This document shows, one piece after another, positions 15,923 to 24,296 of a DNA stretch of 32,717 nt (position 1 is its first letter; every line of letters begins with the position of its first letter). The position numbers and the translations under genes were made by a program. The stretch is from Rhizobiales bacterium Ga0077524. Lineage in GTDB: Bacteria; Pseudomonadota; Alphaproteobacteria; Rhizobiales; Hyphomicrobiaceae. The notes under the pieces were generated by a model. That model did not search any database. It saw only the letters and a program-made list of their open reading frames with translations, and was not told where the DNA came from. The stretch is from the NCBI GenBank assembly GCA_001464755.1, contig LNDR01000378.1, positions 1-32,717 of the forward strand, given 5' to 3'.

Positions 15923-16861
15923 ATGCCCCTCGAGCTCGGCTACTTGCTGCCCACCCGCGAGATGATCATGTCTGGCCGCAACGAGACGGCGGGGATGCTG
16001 AGCCTCGCGTCGCGCGCCGAGCTGTTGGGCTTCGACGGCATCTGGATCGGCGACAGCCTCACCGCGCGCCCGCGCCACGAGCCGCTCGCCATGCTCGCTG
16101 CCGTCGCTGCCCGTGTACCCCGTGTCCTCGTCGGCACGGCGGTGCTGCTGCCGGCGCTCCGCAACCCCGTCCTGCTCGCCCATCAGGCGGCCACCATCGA
16201 CCGCATCTCCGAGGGCCGGCTCGTCCTCGGCGTCGGCATTGCCCGCGACGTACCCTCGATCCGCGCCGAGTTCGAAGCTGCGGGCGTGCCGTTCGAGAAA
16301 CGCGTCGGCCGCATGATGGAAGGGCTCCGCCTGGCCCGCGCGCTGTGGTCCGGCGAGCCGGTCACCTGGGACGGCCTCTGGAAGCTCGACAAGGCGACCG
16401 TCGGACCGACACCCCATCGTCTCGGCGGCCCCCTCCTCTGGAGCGCCGGAACGCTCCCCGCCGCCCTCGAGCGGTGTGGAAAATTCTTCGACGGCTGGAT
16501 GCCGAACGAGGGCAATCCCGAGGCATGGCGCCAGCAGTGGAGCGAGGTCCAACACATCGCCCGCGACGCCGGCCGCGACTCGGCCAAGCTCACCGGCTCC
16601 ATGTACCTGACGCTCTCTCTCGACGACGATGTCGCCGCAGCGGGCGCCCGCCTCGACCGCTATCTCGAGACCTATTACGGCGCTCCGGCCGTCGCCCTCA
16701 AGAAGCGCCAGGAATGCTTCGCCGGCCGCCCAGCAGACGTTGCCGAATACCTCAGCGGCTACGCCAAGGCCGGCGCTCACCACCTCGTTCTCCGCTTCGC
16801 CGGTGACCAGATCGCCCACCTCGAAGCCGTCGCCGCCGCCCGCAAGGCCATCGCGGCTTAG
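15923..16861 (+). CDS. LLM class flavin-dependent oxidoreductase
   Basis: This 312-residue luciferase-like TIM-barrel protein opens with MPLELGYLLPTREMIMSG. It has AELLGFDGIWIGDSL (about 29-43), the barrel segment ISEGRLVLGVGIARDVPSIRA split near its middle (about 94-114), and a C-terminal GRPADVAEYLSGYAKAG that is typical of the family. It should use reduced flavin with an unknown substrate. The start at 15923 is supported by GGAG 8 bases upstream and by the first beta strand. The in-frame ATG at 15761 would add a Pro/Ser-rich stretch foreign to the family. A REP-like palindrome begins 18 bases after the stop. Confidence 0.9.
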   Translation: MPLELGYLLPTREMIMSGRNETAGMLSLASRAELLGFDGIWIGDSLTARPRHEPLAMLAAVAARVPRVLVGTAVLLPALRNPVLLAHQAATIDRISEGRLVLGVGIARDVPSIRAEFEAAGVPFEKRVGRMMEGLRLARALWSGEPVTWDGLWKLDKATVGPTPHRLGGPLLWSAGTLPAALERCGKFFDGWMPNEGNPEAWRQQWSEVQHIARDAGRDSAKLTGSMYLTLSLDDDVAAAGARLDRYLETYYGAPAVALKKRQECFAGRPADVAEYLSGYAKAGAHHLVLRFAGDQIAHLEAVAAARKAIAA

Positions 16862-16878
16862 AGCCCCCTGCTCCGTCA

Positions 16879-16896
16879 TGCCCGCGAAGGCGGGCA
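16879..16896. repeat. REP-like palindrome
   Basis: TGCCCGC (16879-16885) and GCGGGCA (16890-16896) flank GAAG. The wider text GTCATGCCCGCGAAGGCGGG resembles an interspersed intergenic palindrome that I recall from many alphaproteobacteria. I found only this copy in the window. As RNA it would form a tight hairpin just after the LLM gene and could protect or end the transcript. Confidence 0.5.
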
Positions 16897-17069
16897 CTCA
16901 CGTCGGCAGGTGCTTCTGAGGGGAATGGCCCCGCACTTGGGGCGATCACGATCGCCTCCCTTGACAGACCGCCGTCTGCCCTGCGGAATAGATCCTGTAG
17001 CATCATATTCTGCGCCGCGACGCCCAGGCAGAACGCCTGAGCCCTATCCTGGCACCACGGAGAACGCCC

Positions 17070-17573
17070 ATGTCCTACACGCTCGAGCAACTCGCCTCCG
17101 ACATCAAAGCCACGCTGACGGCCAACCCCGGCTCGGCCGGTCGCGAGAAGGTTTGCGCCCTCGTCTCCAAGGCCTGCAAGGATCAGGACTTCATTGCCAA
17201 GCACTTGACGGCCGAAGCCTGCAAACCGCGCAAGGTGCTGTACGAGGACCCGGACACGGGCTTCTGCATTTGCGGTCACGTCCACGAGGACAAGGCTGAG
17301 GGCAAGCCGCATGACCACGGCAACAGCTGGGCTATTTATGGCCAAGCCGTCGGTCAGACCGAGATGACCGACTGGAAGATCACCACCAAGGGCGAAGGTG
17401 AAAGACCGTCTTTGGTCGAGGCCGTACGTTCCTACGCCATGAACCCAGGCGACGTGAAGTTCTACGACGTCGGCGTCGTGCACTCGCCAAACCGCCAGCT
17501 CCCGACCAAGCTGATCCGCATCGAGGGGGCCAACCTCGATCACGTGAAGCGCTCGAACATCAAGGCCGCCTGA
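17070..17573 (+). CDS. Predicted metal-dependent double-stranded beta-helix enzyme (cysteine-dioxygenase-like cupin)
   Basis: This 167-residue protein has a cupin-like metal motif. Candidate ligands are His81 and His83 in KPHDHGNSWAIYGQAVGQTE (79-98), a glutamate at 98 and His138 in DVGVVHSPNRQ. This matches the COG5553-type relatives of cysteine dioxygenase and suggests mononuclear iron; the substrate is not known. A cysteine pair (Cys66, Cys68) in TGFCICGHVHED sits close to the motif and is worth noting. The N-terminal ~50 residues look helical. A TTGACA at 16961-16966 could be a -35 box, but no good -10 is found at 17 bases. The membrane-protein gene follows after 104 bases. Confidence 0.78.
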   Translation: MSYTLEQLASDIKATLTANPGSAGREKVCALVSKACKDQDFIAKHLTAEACKPRKVLYEDPDTGFCICGHVHEDKAEGKPHDHGNSWAIYGQAVGQTEMTDWKITTKGEGERPSLVEAVRSYAMNPGDVKFYDVGVVHSPNRQLPTKLIRIEGANLDHVKRSNIKAA

Positions 17574-17677
17574 GCTGCCTCTGTTTTTGAGCCTGCAACG
17601 ATTGTAACGAGCCGTTTTGGCTCCGGGTGCTGCCCTCCCGCAACACGCGACCGCGATCCGCTATGCGATAAGGTCGT

Positions 17678-19009
17678 ATGAGTTGGCGCGAGTTCATTGC
17701 TACGGCGCTTCGCGAGCTGGAAGCGTTGCTGAGAGACGATCGCGCGGCGCGTGTCGCGGCATTGTCCGGCATCGCCGTGCTCGTTGCCATGACGCTGCTG
17801 ACGGTCCTTGTGGCACGCGTCAGAGAGCGGCGGCGCTTGCCCGCACCGGTCGCACCCTCCGAGCCGTGTCTCGAGCGCCGCGATCTCGGCGATTGGGGCC
17901 CCGGCGACAGCATGCGTCGCCCCAACTCCTACGATGGCGCTGAACGAATCCGATGGCCGATTGATCGCGTGCTGCCGCAGCGCATCTGGGGCACGGTGGC
18001 TCTCGCCGGTGTCGTGGCTGTCGGCATCTGGCTCGCCGGCTTGGCGCTGGCGCCGCGCATTCCCGCTTTCCTCGCGTCGCGCGAGTGGCATTTCCAGCCG
18101 CTCTACATTGCAGCCCACATCATCGCGGTCCGCCTCTTCGTGCACGTCTACACGCGGGGATTCCAGCGCGGCGTCTCACATCTCGCGGTGCCGGGTGGTC
18201 AGGTCCGAACCCTCGTCGACGGCGTTCTCGGTTTTCCCGGTGCGCTTACGGCGCTGGTGATCTCGATGCCCTTCGTCGCGCTCGATTTTCTCTATCTGTT
18301 CAGCGACCGCTACCAACGTGCCGGCGGCGATGTCGTTCTGCCGATCGATTATTTGATGTGGGGCATCTGGTCCGTCGAATGGTTCCTCAACGCCTACATC
18401 TGGGTCGTTCTGATCGGCTTCCTGGTCAAGACGTGGTGGGTCATCCGCAACCACCCGTTCCGCGCGCCGATCGAGATCGTCCTCCATGATCGCCAGTACA
18501 AGCCGTTTCTGCAAATGAGCGCGCAGGGGGCCAGCATCGTCCTCGCCTTCACCGTGGTGACGGCCATCTACATCTGGTACACGGGCGGTGAGCTGACCGA
18601 CTACGTCGGGCTGTGCATTACCGCCGTGTTGATTGTCGTCGGTTTCCTACCACCGTGGCTGCTGCTCAAATCCAAGGTGCAGCGTGCTGTCGAGGAAGAG
18701 ACACTGGCTATGCGTCGGCGTCTGCTGCGCAATCTCGAACTCGCCGAGGCCGAGGCCAACGCCGCCGTCGACCACAACCATCTGCTTCCGGACACGGGCG
18801 GCCGCTCGCTGGAGCACCGCCTCGATGCCGCTGTTGCCATCCTTCGCATTTCCTACCTCGAGGGCCGCAATCAGCATCTAGGCGCCAGCGAGGCCCGCGC
18901 CATCATGGTCCGGATGCTGGCCCCGGCGGCCACGATGGGGTGGCAATTCGCCAAAAGCCAAGCGACCCTCTTGCACGAACTGCAGGGCTACCTTTCGCGG
19001 CTCTTCTGA
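17678..19009 (+). CDS. Unrecognised polytopic membrane protein with C-terminal coiled coil
   Basis: This 443-residue protein has seven probable membrane helices, at about 28-46, 103-125, 141-158, 188-208, 227-250, 283-301 and 309-330. A charged loop after the first helix holds several acidic and basic residues. After the last helix, a basic, heptad-like segment (333-362, SKVQRAVEEETLAMRRRLL and on) predicts a cytoplasmic coiled coil, then a soluble tail of about 80 residues. No transporter, kinase or enzyme motif is seen. AAGG lies about 6 bases before the ATG. It is convergent with the NlpC/P60 gene, with only 11 bases between the stops. Function unknown. Confidence 0.8.
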   Translation: MSWREFIATALRELEALLRDDRAARVAALSGIAVLVAMTLLTVLVARVRERRRLPAPVAPSEPCLERRDLGDWGPGDSMRRPNSYDGAERIRWPIDRVLPQRIWGTVALAGVVAVGIWLAGLALAPRIPAFLASREWHFQPLYIAAHIIAVRLFVHVYTRGFQRGVSHLAVPGGQVRTLVDGVLGFPGALTALVISMPFVALDFLYLFSDRYQRAGGDVVLPIDYLMWGIWSVEWFLNAYIWVVLIGFLVKTWWVIRNHPFRAPIEIVLHDRQYKPFLQMSAQGASIVLAFTVVTAIYIWYTGGELTDYVGLCITAVLIVVGFLPPWLLLKSKVQRAVEEETLAMRRRLLRNLELAEAEANAAVDHNHLLPDTGGRSLEHRLDAAVAILRISYLEGRNQHLGASEARAIMVRMLAPAATMGWQFAKSQATLLHELQGYLSRLF

Positions 19010-19020
19010 CGCCCGCAGCG

Positions 19021-19908
19021 TTACGCGGTTGCCGAAAGTCCCGGCAGCCGCTTGATCGCCGAGATGCGGCTTTCAGTGCGCCGGATGCGCTCGGTCGCTC
19101 CCCTTAGCGGCTCGACGGCCACGGCCATGTGATGCGCGTTGGCGTGCAGTAGCATCACGCCGTCGACCATGATGCCGACATGGCCCGGCCAGAAGACGAG
19201 ATCGCCGCGCTCCAGTCCTTCAAGATCCTGCGGCACCAGCACGGCCGAGCCGAGCGCCGCCTCCTGCAAGTCGCTGTCGCGAGGAGCCGCGATGCCGGCG
19301 GCCTCCAGCGCGATTTGAAGGAGACCGGAGCAATCGAGCCCGATCCGTGTGCGTCCGCCCCAAAGGTAGGGCGTGCCGATGAAGCGCTCCGCCACATCGA
19401 CAAAATCGCGTGCATGCCGGCCCCCCTCCGCAATGTGCCGAGTAACCACAAAGCCCCCCGTGGCAAGTTCCGCGAACCGCCCGTCCGAGCGCGCCACCGC
19501 GATCTCGGCTCCGAGCGGAAGGTTCATCGTCGGCGGCGCTTTGATGTTGGCCGTGGGATAGACGAACGTGCCGAGCGCCTGCACGCGATGGGTGGCTTCG
19601 ATCATATCGGGCGAAATGTGCTCGGCCATGACATAGCCCACGTACCGGTCGCGTGCCGACTGCACCCAAGCCCATCCATCCGCGACGTCGAGCACGGCCA
19701 TGCGCTCGCCGAAAAGCGCTTCTGTCTCCAGCCCCGATGTCGCCTCGGGTTGCCTGCGCAGAGCCAGGATCGGCGCAGTTACGCGCCCCGGTGTGCCGGC
19801 GACATATCGCGGGGCGTCCACGCGTCCACGCAGATCCTCCGCCGCCATGTCCTCGCGCCAGGCATGCGTGCGCCGGTCGGGTCGTGGGCTGCCGTCGCTG
19901 GTCGCCAT
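19021..19908 (-). CDS. NlpC/P60 family cysteine peptidase with SH3-like N-terminal region
   Basis: This 295-residue protein has two SH3-like modules (about 40-160) before a C40 peptidase domain. Catalytic Cys193 is in IGLDCSGLLQIAL, His243 is in WPGHVGIMV, and a third polar residue is His255 in LLHANAHHM. Such enzymes cleave D-gamma-glutamyl-diamino acid bonds in peptidoglycan peptides. No signal peptide is seen, so a cytoplasmic recycling role is plausible; that is inference. The start at 19908 is chosen because GAGG lies 8 bases upstream; it is 10 bases after the aminopeptidase stop, so the two are probably cotranslated. Confidence 0.9.
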   Translation of the reverse strand: MATSDGSPRPDRRTHAWREDMAAEDLRGRVDAPRYVAGTPGRVTAPILALRRQPEATSGLETEALFGERMAVLDVADGWAWVQSARDRYVGYVMAEHISPDMIEATHRVQALGTFVYPTANIKAPPTMNLPLGAEIAVARSDGRFAELATGGFVVTRHIAEGGRHARDFVDVAERFIGTPYLWGGRTRIGLDCSGLLQIALEAAGIAAPRDSDLQEAALGSAVLVPQDLEGLERGDLVFWPGHVGIMVDGVMLLHANAHHMAVAVEPLRGATERIRRTESRISAIKRLPGLSATA

Positions 19909-19918
19909 GCTCTGATCC

Positions 19919-21373
19919 TCAACTCGCCCGTCGCCCATAGGTGCGCGACAGAGCTTCGAGCACCGCCCGCGCTGCTTGCGCCTCGCCGCCGCGCGGCCCG
20001 AGCGCCTTCGCCTGCGGCCGCCATCCATAGATGTCGAAATGGGCGAAACGACGGGCGCGCGGCACGAACCGCTTGAGGAACATCGCACCGACGATCGAGC
20101 CGGCGAACCCGCCCTCCGCGACATTGTTCATGTCGGCAACCTGACTATCGAGCCAGCCCTCGTAGGGCGTCCTCAGAGGCATCCGCCAAACCGCGTCGCC
20201 GACGGCGTCACCGGAGGCCGTCAGACTGGCAGCCAGCTCGAGGTCGTCGCAATAGAACGGCACGATCTCCGGACCGAGCGCGACGCGGGCAGCCCCGGTC
20301 AGCGTCGCGAATGTGAAGACATGATCGGGCGCCTCCTCGTCGGCGAGTGCCAGCGCATCCGCCAGCACGAGGCGACCCTCCGCGTCGGTATTGCCGATCT
20401 CGACCGTCTTGCCCGCGCGGCTGCGGATCACGTCGCCCGGCCGGAATGCGTTGCCCGAGACGCTGTTCTCCGCCGCGGCGATGATCAGTCGCAGTCGGAC
20501 GTCCAGGCCCGTCGCCAGGATCATGTGCGCCAGCGCCAGAGCCGACGCGGCGCCGCCCATGTCCTTTTTCATCAGGAGCATGGCGCTGGACGGCTTTATG
20601 TCGAGGCCGCCTGTATCGAACGCGATGCCCTTGCCGACGATCGTCACCTTCGGTGCGTCCGCGCGCCCCGCCGTGATGTCGATTAGCCGTGGCGCCCGCG
20701 GACTCGCACGCCCCACCGCATGGATCAGCGGGAAATTTTGCCGCAGGAGATCATCGCCGACGATCGAAACCGCCGCCGCGCGGTGATGGCGCGCGATGCG
20801 CAGTGCCGCTTCCTCTATCTCCTCAGGGCCCATGTCGTTCGCTGGCGTGTTGATCAGGTCGCGCCCGAGCCACATCGCCTCGGCCATCGCACAAAGCTGG
20901 GCGCGGTCGACGCCGTCCGGAGCCACGAGCCGAGGCAGAGCGTCGCCATTTGCGGATTTGTAGCGCCGGAAACGGTACGCCCCGAGCGCCCATGCCAATG
21001 CCGCGAGCCCGGCATTCCCTACAGGCGTCGCCAGATGCCAGTCGCCGGTCGGAAGCAAGGGTGGCAGCAAACCCATCAGCGTCTCGACCGGCTCGCACGG
21101 CGCCAGCTCGCTGCCTTCGCCGATCCCGAGGACGGCTCCGGCGATCGTGCCGTCTGGCTCGGGTAGCAGCGCATGCCGCCGCACCGCACCCTTGAAGCCT
21201 AAGGCCTTGAGCCACGTCCTGTGCCGCGGCTCCAGTGGCAACGTCGTCTGTCCAGCCTCGAGATCGCGCGGTCGCACGAGAAAGATCGGCCGCGTCGGAA
21301 CCCCTCCGGCTCCCGCGGGAACGAGCACGGCGTCGAGGGCAGCCTGGTCGAGAGCTGGGAGCAGGTCGGTCAT
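19919..21373 (-). CDS. M17 leucyl aminopeptidase family protein
   Basis: This 484-residue protein has the M17 catalytic domain. Lys248 and Asp253 are in VGKGIAFDTGGLDIKP (247-261), with Lys260 and Asp271. Asp330, Glu332 and Arg334 are in GNTDAEGRLVLADAL (327-341). These are the expected two-metal ligands and active residues. The N-terminal ~160 residues form the variable domain. It should release N-terminal residues from peptides in the cytoplasm. The tight link to the NlpC/P60 gene downstream suggests joint turnover of peptides, possibly from the cell wall. No clear ribosome site precedes the ATG. Confidence 0.93.
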   Translation of the reverse strand: MTDLLPALDQAALDAVLVPAGAGGVPTRPIFLVRPRDLEAGQTTLPLEPRHRTWLKALGFKGAVRRHALLPEPDGTIAGAVLGIGEGSELAPCEPVETLMGLLPPLLPTGDWHLATPVGNAGLAALAWALGAYRFRRYKSANGDALPRLVAPDGVDRAQLCAMAEAMWLGRDLINTPANDMGPEEIEEAALRIARHHRAAAVSIVGDDLLRQNFPLIHAVGRASPRAPRLIDITAGRADAPKVTIVGKGIAFDTGGLDIKPSSAMLLMKKDMGGAASALALAHMILATGLDVRLRLIIAAAENSVSGNAFRPGDVIRSRAGKTVEIGNTDAEGRLVLADALALADEEAPDHVFTFATLTGAARVALGPEIVPFYCDDLELAASLTASGDAVGDAVWRMPLRTPYEGWLDSQVADMNNVAEGGFAGSIVGAMFLKRFVPRARRFAHFDIYGWRPQAKALGPRGGEAQAARAVLEALSRTYGRRAS

Positions 21374-21581
21374 GGGGGTATCCGCGTCTGGCGATGGGGC
21401 GGGTCGTTCACGAGCTTCCGTCGCCGCGCTCTAGCGCGCTGGCGATGCGCTGACAACGGCTTCGGTCACTGTGTCCCGTTCGACAACACTTAAGCATTTG
21501 TTGACCGCTGTGTCGGAATGTAGCGGCAGGGAACAGATCGATTCGCGCAGCAAAGCCGCTGCGTCATTGGAGAGTAGTCGG

Positions 21582-22529
21582 ATGAGCAAGGTCGTCGGCG
21601 AAGCCTCGATGGTGCATGGGATTTCGCGTTCTGCCGCTTCGGTGGCGGTGGTTTCGGTCGCCCTCTTCCTGGGCGGCTGCGCGCAATCCGGCGGTGATAT
21701 CAACCTCGGTCTCGGCGGCGATAAGCCCAAGACGGTCGACATCGCCACGGCAAGCGCCGGTGAGCGGCCAGAGGCCGAGCTCGAGAAGGCGACAACCTAC
21801 TGGGGCGAGCAGCACGGAAAGAATCCGCGTGATCCCAAGGCGGCCATCGCTTATGCGCGCAATTTGAAAGCGCTCGGCCGCAAAGCCCAGGCGCTCTCGG
21901 TCATGCAATCGAGCTATCCCTACGCGCCGGACGACAAGGATTTTCTCTCAGAGTATGGCCGCCTCTCGCTCGAGCTGGGCCAGGTCTCGACTGCAGAGCA
22001 GCTTCTGCTTCGCGCCGACGATCCGGCGAAGCCCGATTGGCGCATCCTTTCGGCACGCGGCACTGTGCTTGCGAAGCAGGGCCGCTTCAAGGACTCGATC
22101 GAGTTCTTCGAGAAAGCGCGGAGCCTCGCACCCGAGCAGGCCTCGCTCATGAATAATCTGGCCATGGCCTACACCATGGACGGCCAGGCTGCTCGCGGCG
22201 AGGCGCTGTTGCGCCAGGCTGCCGGCACCGGCACGACTGATCCGCGCGTCCAGCAGAACCTGGCGCTTGTCGTCGGCCTGCAGTCCAAGGGCGCCGACGA
22301 TACCGCCGGGGCGACACCGGCAGTCGCCGCAGGCTCAGCGATGGCGGAGCCGGTCAAGACCGCCTCCTGGGGCAAGGCGCTACCGATGGAGCAGGCAGCC
22401 GCGCCGGCGAAGGCGGTTGCCAAGGCCGCTTCAAAACCCGCTCCGAAAGCGGCTGCCGCTGCGACTGATCCCGATGCCGTGATCCGCCAGGCCATGGCGG
22501 CTGAGAATGCAAAGCCCGCCAAGCGCTGA
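21582..22529 (+). CDS. TadD-like tetratricopeptide-repeat lipoprotein
   Basis: This 315-residue protein has a lipoprotein signal: a hydrophobic stretch and lipobox LGGC with Cys33. TPR-like helical pairs cover about 65-230, including AYARNLKALGRKAQALSVM, the FKDSIEFFEKARSLAPEQ unit and MNNLAMAYTMDGQAARGEAL. The last ~80 residues are an Ala/Pro/Lys-rich low-complexity tail. It resembles TadD, the pilotin-like TPR lipoprotein of Flp/Tad pili, but no other tad gene is present, so the role is open. The start at 21582 is backed by GGAG 8 bases upstream; 21612 is an alternative that keeps the signal. It is divergent from the M17 gene across 208 bases. Confidence 0.82.
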   Translation: MSKVVGEASMVHGISRSAASVAVVSVALFLGGCAQSGGDINLGLGGDKPKTVDIATASAGERPEAELEKATTYWGEQHGKNPRDPKAAIAYARNLKALGRKAQALSVMQSSYPYAPDDKDFLSEYGRLSLELGQVSTAEQLLLRADDPAKPDWRILSARGTVLAKQGRFKDSIEFFEKARSLAPEQASLMNNLAMAYTMDGQAARGEALLRQAAGTGTTDPRVQQNLALVVGLQSKGADDTAGATPAVAAGSAMAEPVKTASWGKALPMEQAAAPAKAVAKAASKPAPKAAAAATDPDAVIRQAMAAENAKPAKR

Positions 22530-22715
22530 TCCGGGCTCCGGTCGGCGCAAGCTCGACCTTAGTCCCATCGCTTTGGCTCGCGTTGGTGCGGCATCGATCG
22601 CATGATCGGCCCGTTGCTGCGGCTTTGGCCAGGCGATGCCCTACCCTCGACTTGCCGGCGACGCTCCTCCATGCCCAACATGGTGAGGCATTCAACGGCA
22701 GGGACGCCATCGCTC

Positions 22716-23519
22716 ATGCAGCAGATCGACGATTTTCGCACCGAGGTGGCCGAGCTGGCAGCGATCCTGGCACCTCTGCCAGAGTCCGCCTGGGCTACGC
22801 CCACCCAGTTCAAGGCCTACACCATTGCCGACCTTGTCCGGCATCTCCACCAGGGTGACCACATGGCGCTGACCAGCGCCGAGCGCCCCGCCGAGTTCGA
22901 TGCGCTGCTTGCAGAACGCCGCAGGAAACGTGCCGCCGGTCTCACCTTGCACGCCGAGGCTCGCCAGTCGTTCGGCCATCTCAACGGCGCAGATCTCCTC
23001 GCCGCTTGGCGAGCGACAGCGGAGCAGCTTCCAGCTCGTCTCTCTGCACTGGGACCCGATGCCCGTTTGAAGTGGGCCGGCCCGGACATGGGTGTCCGCA
23101 TGTTCGTCACCGCGCGCCAGATGGAGGTCTGGGCCCACGGCCACGACATTTACGATGTTCTGGGCCTCCACCGCGTGCCGACCGATCGCCTCGAGAATAT
23201 CGCCGTCATCGGCGTGCGCACCTTCGGCTGGACCTTCGCCAATCGCGGTGAGCCGGTTCCGCCGGCCGTTCCGCGTGTCTACCTCACCGCGCCATCCGGC
23301 GGCGTCTGGCAATGGCACGAAGGTTCGACCGCCGGCAGTGTCACCGGGTCCGCGCTCGAGTTCTGTCAGGTCGTGACCCAGGTCCGAAACATCGCCGACA
23401 CCGAACTCGTCGTCACTGGCGACATCGCCGCCCGCTGGATGTCCATCGCCCAATGCTTTGCCGGGTCACCCGAGAGCCCGCCACCGCCCGGCTCACGCTT
23501 TCGGGTGGCGCACGCTTGA
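22716..23519 (+). CDS. TIGR03084-family (DinB/mycothiol-maleylpyruvate-isomerase-like) metal-binding protein
   Basis: This 267-residue protein has a four-helix DinB-like N-terminal domain with a likely metal triad: His43 in LVRHLHQGDH, Glu137 and His141 in RQMEVWAHGHDIYDVLG. A C-terminal beta-rich domain follows (VYLTAPSGGVWQW and on). The family is predicted to bind zinc and is linked to thiol-dependent isomerisation or hydrolysis; the substrate is unknown. The start at 22716 gives the family length, but the ribosome site is weak, and in-frame ATGs at 22602, 22671 and 22680 are alternatives. A small CAAGC/GCTTG hairpin follows the stop at 23525-23538. Confidence 0.85.
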   Translation: MQQIDDFRTEVAELAAILAPLPESAWATPTQFKAYTIADLVRHLHQGDHMALTSAERPAEFDALLAERRRKRAAGLTLHAEARQSFGHLNGADLLAAWRATAEQLPARLSALGPDARLKWAGPDMGVRMFVTARQMEVWAHGHDIYDVLGLHRVPTDRLENIAVIGVRTFGWTFANRGEPVPPAVPRVYLTAPSGGVWQWHEGSTAGSVTGSALEFCQVVTQVRNIADTELVVTGDIAARWMSIAQCFAGSPESPPPPGSRFRVAHA

Positions 23520-23582
23520 GGGATCAAGCCTCGGCTTGTCGCACATCAAGCAGCTCGGTCTGAAAGCTGCAAAAGTGCGGCG

Positions 23583-24293
23583 ATGGTGACCGCGTCATCT
23601 CTCCTAAAGTTCGCCCTCGCCGCCATAGCCGTGGCGCTGAGCGCGGCCCCCGTTACGGCTTTTGGCGAGCGCTGTTCCGGCACGCGGGCGCTTCTGGACG
23701 CCGTCCCTCCAGCCGAGGTTCCCGGTGTCTGCGAGGCCGCGAGCTGGGCGGAAAGCGAGCTTGGCCTCTGCAGCCTATTGGCTTTGAAGCCCTACACCAT
23801 CCGTTTCGCCGCCGACATCCGTGACGACTACGGGAGCTGCGTCTTCGGTCGTTTCCGGCCTAATCCAGACGTGGCCTTCATCCTGGGTCGGTCAGCTACG
23901 GAGAAGCTCATAACGAGCATTCCCGACGACGAGCCGATGAGTGTCCTGCGGTCGCTCCCCGTGGACGACCTGCATCGCAGCCTGATCGTGCACGAGGTCG
24001 CGCACGCCATTGTGCATCAGAACCTGAGGGTTTCCCCGTGCCACGCCATCCACGAGTACATCGCCGCGGTCGCACAGCTCAGCGCGCTGCCTCCGCACGC
24101 TCGCGCCACCTACCTCGCGCGATTTGCAGGCGAGGACGTCTTCACCAGCGAGATGTTCAACGATCTCGTCGAGGCGATGAACCCGGCCAGGTTTGCTGCG
24201 GCGGCCTATCGGCATTTCAACCGGCCGGGTAATGGCTGCAACTTCGTGCGCCGCCTGCTCGCGGACCCCGGCACCGTTCCCAGGGTTCCTTGA
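23583..24293 (+). CDS. Secreted protein with HExxH metalloprotease-like motif
   Basis: This 236-residue protein has a Sec-type signal (1-26, cleavage likely after PVTA). The mature part has an HEVAH motif (137-141) in SLIVHEVAHAIVHQN and a possible third metal ligand, Glu158, in HAIHEYIA 20 residues on, as in gluzincins. Six cysteines (31, 50, 63, 86, 153, and one near 224) suggest disulfides in the periplasm. I recall a DUF6639-type family with a similar core but cannot confirm membership. It may be a zinc peptidase or an inactive relative. Its stop lies 3 bases from that of the convergent molybdoenzyme gene. Confidence 0.78.
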   Translation: MVTASSLLKFALAAIAVALSAAPVTAFGERCSGTRALLDAVPPAEVPGVCEAASWAESELGLCSLLALKPYTIRFAADIRDDYGSCVFGRFRPNPDVAFILGRSATEKLITSIPDDEPMSVLRSLPVDDLHRSLIVHEVAHAIVHQNLRVSPCHAIHEYIAAVAQLSALPPHARATYLARFAGEDVFTSEMFNDLVEAMNPARFAAAAYRHFNRPGNGCNFVRRLLADPGTVPRVP

Positions 24294-24296
24294 GCC

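Noticed and set aside
16961-16990. TTGACA as -35 box for the beta-helix protein gene
   Set aside because: No acceptable -10 box at 16-18 bases, so kept only as a remark.
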